Below, piece by piece: positions 1-5,344 of a DNA stretch of 5,344 bases. The position numbers and the translations under genes were made by a program. Position 1 is the stretch's first letter, and each line of letters starts with the position of its first letter. Location of the stretch: positions 1 through 5,344 of the forward strand of contig JAGNNB010000238.1 in the NCBI GenBank assembly GCA_017990865.1, given 5' to 3'. The notes under the pieces were generated by a model. The model saw only the letters and a list, made by a program, of their open reading frames with translations. It had not been told where the DNA came from and made no database searches. Origin of the DNA: Lysobacteraceae bacterium. Its GTDB lineage: Bacteria > Pseudomonadota > Gammaproteobacteria > Xanthomonadales > Xanthomonadaceae.

Positions 1-964
1 TCGGCGTTTCCTCGCGCCAATCGCCGGTCTTCGAATCGCGATAGCGCACCGGCGCCAAACCGCCGGCCTGCAGGCGTTCGCGCACCGTGGCCAGCGTGGC
101 CGCCGGGTCGCCGAGATTGCGCTTGCATGCCGCATCCGCCGTGCAGCGGGCGAACTGCCGTTTCAACGCGTCGTCGAGATTGCGCGCGTGCTCTTGACCC
201 AGCACCAGCGTGTTGGGCGCGATCGAATCCAGCGTCACCGTGCGCGTGCGCGCCGGATAGCGCCCGGCGAATTGTTGCGCCACGCGCGTACCGTAAGAAA
301 TGCCGACCAGATTGAAACGCTCCACGCCCAGCGCCGCGCGCACCGCATCCAGGTCGCGGATATGGTCGCCGGTGCCGTAGAACCGCAGATCCGAGGTCTT
401 GCTCAAACGGTCGCGGCAGCTCGCGGCGATGCCGCGGATCGCTTCGCGGTCGCGCCACAACGCTGGCGCGTCCTGCAGACGATCCATCTCCGTGCAGCGC
501 AGCGGATGGGATTTCCCGGTGCCGCGGGCGTCGATCAACAAGACGTTGCGATTGCGTCGCGCGTCGCGCAAGCCCGCATGCAAATGCGGATACGCCTCGA
601 GAATGGATTGCCCCGGGCCGCCGGCCAAAAACACGATCGGATCCGGTGTGGCTTGTCCGGTCGCGGGGATCAACGCCAACGCCAATTCGATCTTGCGACC
701 GTTCGGGGCGTCGTGATTCTCCGGCACCGCGAACGTGGCGCATTGCGCTTCCACCGCGGCGATGCGCCGTTGGCTCAATGCGCAGGGTTTGAAGGTGATG
801 GCGCCGTAGCGCAGATCGCCGTTCGCGTCGGCGCGCGGCCCGGCGTCCTGCTGCGCGCTATCGCAGCCGGCCAACGTCAGCGCGCAGGCGGCGAAGAGCG
901 AGGCCGCGACGAGGCGGGATCGGAACGTAACGCGTCGTCCGGACGAAAGTCGGGCGGTGGTCAT
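1..964 (-). CDS. Alpha/beta hydrolase lipoprotein, peptidase S33 / tripeptidyl-aminopeptidase type (partial, C-terminus outside window)
   Basis: Translation of the minus strand from the ATG at 964 gives 321 codons with no stop before the window edge, so the C-terminus is missing. Residues 1-34 are an arginine-rich start, a hydrophobic stretch (about 18-33) and a lipobox L31-A-G-C34, which predicts a lipoprotein facing the periplasm. FLAGGPGQS (112-120) matches the GGPG oxyanion-hole motif of S33 peptidases. LLIDARGTGKS (142-152) is the following conserved strand and loop. GISYG (221-225) is the nucleophile elbow, with Ser223 the expected catalytic serine. The Asp and His of the triad should lie in the missing part. 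Cysteines at 61, 75, 157, 183, 274 and 280 fit an exported, disulfide-bonded protein. Family members of this type are usually about 450-550 residues and hydrolyse short peptides or related amides and esters; the substrate here is unknown. The start is supported by a GAGGA ribosome binding site five bases upstream. Family confidence is high, exact activity low. Confidence 0.9.
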   Translation of the reverse strand, partial: MTTARLSSGRRVTFRSRLVAASLFAACALTLAGCDSAQQDAGPRADANGDLRYGAITFKPCALSQRRIAAVEAQCATFAVPENHDAPNGRKIELALALIPATGQATPDPIVFLAGGPGQSILEAYPHLHAGLRDARRNRNVLLIDARGTGKSHPLRCTEMDRLQDAPALWRDREAIRGIAASCRDRLSKTSDLRFYGTGDHIRDLDAVRAALGVERFNLVGISYGTRVAQQFAGRYPARTRTVTLDSIAPNTLVLGQEHARNLDDALKRQFARCTADAACKRNLGDPAATLATVRERLQAGGLAPVRYRDSKTGDWREETP

Positions 965-969
965 GGAAA

Positions 970-974
970 TCCTC
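970..974 (-). promoter_or_regulatory. Ribosome binding site of the alpha/beta hydrolase
   Basis: On the minus strand GAGGA lies five bases before the ATG at 964. Another minus-strand ATG 23 bases further upstream is out of frame, so this site fixes the start and keeps the whole lipoprotein signal in the product. Confidence 0.6.
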
Positions 975-1082
975 GATGGCGGGACATGGAACGGAGCGTG
1001 GATTGAAGCGATCGCGCAGGTTGGCCGCGTTCGTTCGGAACTTGGACGTGCGGTCGCGACGAATGTGACTGTCGCGGCGCGA

Positions 1083-2258
1083 TCAGAGGCCTGCCATCGC
1101 CGCCGAACGCGTCTGCGCCTCGGCGCGCAACGCGCGCAGCTCGTCTTGCAGCAGCGGAATCGTGCCGGCATCGGCGACCTCGCGCAATGCCGCGTCGCCG
1201 CGTTCGACCGCCGCCGTCGCCGCCGCCGCGTCGTCGCGGGCCAACGCGATCGCCGCTTCGGTCATGGCGCGGGCCACGGTTTCGACCATGCCGCCCTTCG
1301 CCCGTTCGGACCATGTCAGGGCGGTCGGCAGGTCGCTGCGATAACGCGCCGCGAAATACGCCACATCGCAGGCCAGCGCTTCGCGGAACCCGGCCGGATA
1401 CGCGGCATAACCGTCGGCGACGCGGTCGATCCAGTGCCCGGCGCGGTCCAGTTCGCGCCGGTCCAGCGCGGCCTGATACGCCATCCACTGCAGCGCCACA
1501 TCGCGCATGGGCTCGTGCCCCGCCAGCGCCAAGCCGCGCTCCAGCAGCGTGGCGTCGCGATCCCGCGGGCGCGTACCGGCGAGGCTTTCGGCGTAGGCGG
1601 CGACCAACAGCGTGCGTTGTTCCACCGCCGGCCCGCCGCGCAGCAGTTCGAGGAACTGCATGCCGTCGCTGAGAAAGCCGCCCGCGCGCATCGGAATCGC
1701 GGTCGCGAGAAAAATCATGAACGACAACGCGCCGAGGATCCCCGCATGCGCCGCCCAGCGACCATCGAGCGCGTACGCCGTCGCGAAACCGGCGACCGCC
1801 AGCAGCAAACTCGCCAATGGCCCGCCGATCACCAACGGCAGAAATTCGCGCGCGCCGATGCGATCTTTCGTCGGCATCGCCGCCGCCAAGCCGCCGAAGG
1901 TCTCGCCGCGCAGAAACCAGTCGAGCTTCAAGCCCGAGACCGTGCGTCGCAAGCGCAGCGGCCCGACGATCAACAGCAGGAAACGCATCCCGCGCAGCAT
2001 GCCGCCGGCCAAATGGCCCAGCTCGTGCCACAGCACGACCAGAAACAGCGAGAGCGGCAGCGCCAGCAGATCGAACGCGCTCAACGCATCCAAAGGACCG
2101 AACAGCGCGCGAATCGTTTCTTTTTGCGCGCCGAATTTTGCGCCCAGCCAACCGATGAAGCCGCCGCCCACCGCGAAGGCGAGCAGACCGAGCCATCCGG
2201 GTTTTTTCTTCTTCGGGCTTTTCGGTGCATCGGCCGCAGCGTCGTCCTGCGCGTTCAT
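1083..2258 (-). CDS. M50 family (site-2-protease-like) membrane zinc metallopeptidase
   Basis: The product is 391 residues from the ATG at 2258. A GTG at 2285 would add nine residues, but it has no visible Shine-Dalgarno, while GGGAA lies nine bases before the ATG. After a charged N-terminus with K16-K19, hydrophobic segments are seen at about 22-40, 62-80, 140-162 and 172-190. HELGH (78-82) inside the second segment is the HExxH zinc and catalytic motif, with zinc ligands H78 and H82 and base E79. GGP (145-147) matches the conserved GGP of M50 transmembrane segments. FLSDG (195-199) supplies Asp198 as the likely third zinc ligand, although the usual NxxPxPxxDG motif is altered (T186 in place of Asn, longer P-to-D spacing). 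Residues about 208-391 are soluble, Ala/Arg-rich and helical, perhaps TPR-like. M50 enzymes cleave substrates within or near the membrane; no substrate can be inferred. It lies upstream of the hydrolase with a 118 bp gap, so co-transcription is possible but unproven. Confidence 0.88.
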   Translation of the reverse strand: MNAQDDAAADAPKSPKKKKPGWLGLLAFAVGGGFIGWLGAKFGAQKETIRALFGPLDALSAFDLLALPLSLFLVVLWHELGHLAGGMLRGMRFLLLIVGPLRLRRTVSGLKLDWFLRGETFGGLAAAMPTKDRIGAREFLPLVIGGPLASLLLAVAGFATAYALDGRWAAHAGILGALSFMIFLATAIPMRAGGFLSDGMQFLELLRGGPAVEQRTLLVAAYAESLAGTRPRDRDATLLERGLALAGHEPMRDVALQWMAYQAALDRRELDRAGHWIDRVADGYAAYPAGFREALACDVAYFAARYRSDLPTALTWSERAKGGMVETVARAMTEAAIALARDDAAAATAAVERGDAALREVADAGTIPLLQDELRALRAEAQTRSAAMAGL

Positions 2259-2433
2259 GTGCGCGGGTTCCCGGCGAAAACGCACGCACGCGAACGCGCC
2301 TCATCGGCCGACGATGGCGGAAACGCCTCGACTACGCTCGCGATACGGATGATGTGCGGCCCCGGGCTTCGAATGTTCCGCATCCTAGGCGTTCCGGCGC
2401 CATGCGAGATCGGCCAGAGGTCATGGCGGCAGG

Positions 2434-2439
2434 TATAGT
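2434..2439 (+). promoter_or_regulatory. Candidate -10 element upstream of the exported-protein pair
   Basis: TATAGT matches five of six bases of the sigma-70 -10 consensus TATAAT. It stands out in a GC-rich intergenic region and would give a leader of about 50 nt before the ATG at 2499. No good -35 hexamer is visible 16-18 bases upstream (around 2411-2416). The complementary strand reads ACTATA, so it could also contribute to a promoter facing the M50 gene. Treat as tentative. Confidence 0.35.
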
Positions 2440-2498
2440 GCGCATGATCGGCCGTTGTTCGAAAGAACGTCTACGCCATCGACCATCGAAAGATCGGC

Positions 2499-2957
2499 AT
2501 GTTCTCGAAACGCAACACGAAGCGCCCGCAGGGTTCGCTATGGCCAATTCTTTGGGTCGGTCTTGCCGTGTCCTTTCAAGCGCAAGCGCTGTGTACGGAT
2601 GGTCGACGGCCCTCGCTCGACGCCGAATTCGCCCAGAGCGATGCCGTCGCGATCGGCGTCGCCACCGCTCAGCGTTACGTGCGCGACGCGAACGACCCCG
2701 AGGGCTATATCGCGGTGTCGTACCACGTGAGGCTGGAGCGTGTTTTCAAAGGCGACGTTCGCGGTCGCATCGTCGTTCGCTCGGAAAACACGAGCTCCCG
2801 ATTTCCGATGACGCGCGGAGAACGGTATCTGCTGTTCCTGACGAAGGACGAACAATGGTTTTTCGTCGACAATTGCGGCCATTCCGACGCGTTGTCGAAG
2901 GTCGAGCGCTCGACGTTGGAACGCATCGCCGAACCACGCAAAAAGGGGCGCGAATGA
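2499..2957 (+). CDS. Predicted exported protein, TIMP-like / OB-fold type hypothetical protein
   Basis: The product is 152 residues. Residues 1-30 form a Sec signal peptide: K4/R5/K8/R9, a hydrophobic core at about 14-26 and a cleavage site after A28-Q-A30. The mature protein would have only two cysteines, Cys32 near its N-terminus and Cys126 in the DNCGHS segment (124-129), well placed for a single disulfide. The order N-terminal Cys, SDAVAIGVA (47-55), a strand with VSYHVRLERVFKGD (73-86), GERYLLFL (107-114) and a terminal Cys near a strand resembles bacterial proteins annotated as TIMP-like or netrin-like OB folds. This is recognition by pattern and was not tested. The C-terminus is charged and probably flexible. 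The start is supported by weak GAAAGA five bases upstream and by the intact signal peptide. Its stop overlaps the start of the next gene. Molecular function is unknown. Confidence 0.8.
   Translation: MFSKRNTKRPQGSLWPILWVGLAVSFQAQALCTDGRRPSLDAEFAQSDAVAIGVATAQRYVRDANDPEGYIAVSYHVRLERVFKGDVRGRIVVRSENTSSRFPMTRGERYLLFLTKDEQWFFVDNCGHSDALSKVERSTLERIAEPRKKGRE
2943..2948 (+). promoter_or_regulatory. Ribosome binding site of the second exported protein
   Basis: AAGGGG lies five bases before the ATG at 2954, inside the last codons of the preceding gene. It selects that ATG over the upstream in-frame extension of the same reading frame, which would run back to 2225. Confidence 0.55.
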
Positions 2958-3646
2958 GGATGCCTTTGCGAGGCGCGACGATACGGGTTCGCGGCGCGTT
3001 CGCGCTCGTCGTCGCCAGCATCGGCTTGCCTGCCGCCGCGACGGATGCGTCCGCCTGCCTTGCGCCTGCGCGCGAAGCGGCGACACTGCACTGGAGCGAA
3101 CCGGCGCGCGTGGTCTCGCCCTCGCGGGTGTGGGCGATCGAAGTGGATGCGCGCGCGGGTCTGCGTTCGGACGATAACGAAACGCCGGTCGCGCTGATTC
3201 GCTGTTCGGACGGACGACGCGTCCCGTTGTTCGTACTGACGCGGGCGGCACGAATGCAATGGAGCCCGCGGGGCAATAGGTTGCTGGTGCTGGATCGGCC
3301 GGGCGCGGGCCACCACGAATTGCGGTTTTACGATGCCGAGCGTATCGCTGGGCGCCGGTCGGCTAACGATGCCGACCGTATCGACAGCGTCGTTCGCGAT
3401 GCGGTGCGCGACCGGCTCGGGCCGACGAATACGATCGCGTTCTATACGGCGTCGGTGGCGGCGTGGCGGAACGATCGCTTGACGCTTTCGATCGCGCTGC
3501 AAGCTGCAAACGGAGCGACCGGACCGTTGCGGCCGTTTTGCTACGGCGTCGTGCTCGATACTTCGGCGATGGCCGTCGAGGCGGTGTTATCGGAAACGGA
3601 AACGAAAAAGCGCTACCCGAATGCGACCTGCCGCATGACGCGATAA
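2954..3646 (+). CDS. Predicted exported protein of unknown function with a beta-propeller-like motif
   Basis: The product is 230 residues. The reading frame is open back to 2225, but the ATG at 2954 is preferred because it has an AAGGGG ribosome binding site and shares ATGA with the stop of the preceding gene. It also places a signal peptide at the N-terminus: basic residues to R13, hydrophobic 14-29, cleavage after A29 or after A34. The mature part holds four cysteines (35, 84, 196, 226), suggesting two disulfides. WSPRGNRLLVLD (103-114) resembles the strand pair of a WD40/TolB-like propeller blade, but one motif in about 200 residues cannot make a full propeller. The rest is mixed strand-rich sequence with no catalytic motif I recognise. 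Coupled translation with the TIMP-like protein suggests the two are made together in the envelope or secreted. I do not recognise the family. Confidence 0.78.
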   Translation: MRMPLRGATIRVRGAFALVVASIGLPAAATDASACLAPAREAATLHWSEPARVVSPSRVWAIEVDARAGLRSDDNETPVALIRCSDGRRVPLFVLTRAARMQWSPRGNRLLVLDRPGAGHHELRFYDAERIAGRRSANDADRIDSVVRDAVRDRLGPTNTIAFYTASVAAWRNDRLTLSIALQAANGATGPLRPFCYGVVLDTSAMAVEAVLSETETKKRYPNATCRMTR

Positions 3647-3745
3647 GTCCAAGCAATCGCTTCGGCGCGCATCGGTACGTGCCAATCAAAACGTGCCCAT
3701 CGATCAGCACCCATCGATACGCGCTCGTCGAACCGCAGACGGCGA

Positions 3746-4507
3746 TTATTTACTGCTGACGTACTTCTCGCGTCGGATTTGCGGCACATGCAGGCCGCAG
3801 TGTTTCAAGGCTTCGAAACAGGCGTCGACCATATTCGGGTTGCCGCAGAGGTAGGCGATGTCGCCGTCGCCGGTGGGGGCGAATTCGGCGAGTTGGTCCT
3901 GCACGTAACCCTTGCGCACATCGACATGCGCGTGCGGCGAGTCGGCGGCCGGCAGTTCGCGCGAGAAACAGGGCACGAAGCGGAAGTTCGGGTGCAGATT
4001 CGCGAAGGCGCGGAATTCGTCGCCGTACAGCAATTCTTCCGGCGTGCGCGCGCCGAACAACAGCACCACTTCGATGCCGCGTTGGTCGATCGCCGCCGCC
4101 AGTTGCGGCAGCATCGCGCGGTACGGGGTGACGCCGGTGCCGGTGCCGATCAGCAGGTAGCGGCGATTGGCGTCGCCGGGCATCAGACAGAAACGGCCAT
4201 AGGGGCCGCTGGCTTGCACCGTGCCGCCGAGCGGCAAATTCTCGAACAACGCGGTGGCGGCGCCGCCCGCTACATAACTGACCGCGATCTCCACCGAGTC
4301 GCCGGGGCTCATCGCATGGTCGTGTTGCGTCGCCAGCGAGTAACTGCGCTTGGTCGCGGTGCCGTCGGCGTAGTGGAAATGCACCTGCAGGAACTGCCCC
4401 GGGATGCAATCCAGCGGCGCGCCATCGTCGCGCAGGAAGCTGAGGTGAGCCACGGTCGGGGCCAGCATGCGGCGACCGACGAGTTTGAGCGGAAAGTGTG
4501 CGGACAC
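3746..4507 (-). CDS. fpr: Ferredoxin--NADP+ reductase (FNR)
   Basis: The product is 253 residues, typical of bacterial Fpr-type FNR, a cytoplasmic FAD enzyme that moves electrons between NADPH and ferredoxin or flavodoxin. The FAD-binding barrel (about 1-112) contains PGQF (36-39), the flavin-binding RSYS (54-57), GGAAT (81-85) and GPYGRF (101-106). The NADP domain contains the pyrophosphate loop GTGTGVTPYR (121-130), FGAR (151-154), FSRE (181-184) with Arg183 a likely 2'-phosphate contact, and CGNPNM (221-226). The C-terminus EKYVSSK extends past the aromatic residue expected near the flavin. The start is a GTG at 4507 without an obvious Shine-Dalgarno; an ATG at 4468 would remove 13 residues, but residues 5-13 look like family sequence, so the GTG is preferred. 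It stands alone, convergent with the exported-protein pair and divergent from the ABC gene. The role is likely redox supply or oxidative-stress defence. Confidence 0.94.
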   Translation of the reverse strand: MSAHFPLKLVGRRMLAPTVAHLSFLRDDGAPLDCIPGQFLQVHFHYADGTATKRSYSLATQHDHAMSPGDSVEIAVSYVAGGAATALFENLPLGGTVQASGPYGRFCLMPGDANRRYLLIGTGTGVTPYRAMLPQLAAAIDQRGIEVVLLFGARTPEELLYGDEFRAFANLHPNFRFVPCFSRELPAADSPHAHVDVRKGYVQDQLAEFAPTGDGDIAYLCGNPNMVDACFEALKHCGLHVPQIRREKYVSSK

Positions 4508-4655
4508 GGAGTCGACCGGAGCGTATGAAAGTGGAAAGCGGAACCGACGCGGGGGACGGCGCGAACGACGGTTCGGACGCGAGGCGCGGGCACGAAACGC
4601 GAGTGGGACGATCCGTGTCGGTGAGCCATCGGGTCCGGGCGACCGACGCAGCGCC

Positions 4656-4661
4656 TATACT
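4656..4661 (+). promoter_or_regulatory. Candidate -10 element of the ABC exporter gene
   Basis: TATACT, five of six bases of TATAAT, lies 38 bases before the ATG at 4700 and is the only AT-rich hexamer of note in the 192 bp divergent region. It predicts a short leader of about 30 nt. No recognisable -35 is seen 16-18 bases upstream, where the sequence is GC-rich, so an activator or alternative sigma factor may be involved. Opposing promoter elements for the FNR gene could not be identified with confidence. Confidence 0.4.
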
Positions 4662-4699
4662 ACCGGTTCCGCCGCCCGAGCACCGCGCCCCGTCGCGCC

Positions 4700-5344
<645 letters not shown>

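Noticed and set aside
188..1006. A 272-codon plus-strand frame opposite the hydrolase
   Set aside because: It is antisense to a minus-strand frame with lipobox, GGPG and GISYG motifs; its own translation is Arg-rich and shows no domain.
957..2438. A 493-codon open frame on the plus strand opposite the M50 peptidase, and a 447-codon minus-strand frame at 961-2304
   Set aside because: Both are Arg/Ala/Gln-rich low-information translations typical of high-GC shadows. The overlapping minus frame at 1083-2258 has HELGH, transmembrane segments and a plausible start.
2538..3502. Minus-strand frames of 237, 265 and 176 codons opposite the exported pair
   Set aside because: Low-complexity Arg/Pro/Ser-rich translations with no signal peptide or motif, overlapping genes with clear export signals on the plus strand.
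2225..3646. A 473-residue version of the second exported protein
   Set aside because: The 5' part is in another frame of the TIMP-like gene and the intergenic region and is Arg-rich. The internal ATG at 2954 has a ribosome binding site, ATGA coupling and a signal peptide.
3656..3680. CGC-TTCG-GCG hairpin and the near-palindrome GGTACGTGCC as a terminator
   Set aside because: Stems are only three to five base pairs and no T run follows on either strand, so a terminator call is not supported.
3779..4528. A 249-codon plus-strand frame opposite FNR
   Set aside because: FNR on the minus strand carries all its FAD and NADP motifs; the opposing frame is a compositional shadow.

Overview
The window is GC-rich, with densely packed genes on both strands and long spurious open frames opposite the real ones. 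This fits a high-GC gammaproteobacterium. The ferredoxin-NADP+ reductase and the YadG-type ATPase read like proteins I associate with the Xanthomonas/Lysobacter group (Lysobacterales). That assignment is from memory and no search was run. No RNA genes, insertion sequences, CRISPR arrays or phage genes were seen.

Layout from left to right. (1) Positions 1-964, minus strand: the N-terminal 321 codons of a secreted, probably lipid-anchored alpha/beta hydrolase of the peptidase S33 / tripeptidyl-aminopeptidase type; its C-terminus lies beyond the left edge. (2) Positions 1083-2258, minus strand: an integral-membrane M50 (site-2-protease-like) zinc metallopeptidase with a helical C-terminal extension. 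It lies upstream of the hydrolase on the same strand with a 118 bp gap. (3) Positions 2259-2498: a divergent intergenic region with a promoter-like TATAGT. (4) Positions 2499-2957 and 2954-3646, plus strand: two small predicted exported proteins overlapping by four bases (ATGA), so probably translationally coupled. The first resembles TIMP-like/OB-fold hypothetical proteins; the second is unrecognised apart from one beta-propeller-like strand motif. (5) Positions 3647-3745: a short convergent gap. (6) Positions 3746-4507, minus strand: ferredoxin-NADP+ reductase. (7) Positions 4508-4699: a divergent promoter region. (8) Positions 4700-5344, plus strand: the ATPase subunit of a YadGH-type ABC-2 exporter, cut by the right edge.

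The conserved genes (hydrolase, M50 peptidase, FNR, YadG-like ATPase) look like ordinary chromosomal housekeeping or envelope functions with no evident shared pathway. The least explained part is the central pair of small exported proteins, which looks like a lineage-specific insertion between conserved genes. I found no clear novel multi-gene system. The best candidates for a second look are this pair and the M50 peptidase with its altered second zinc motif.
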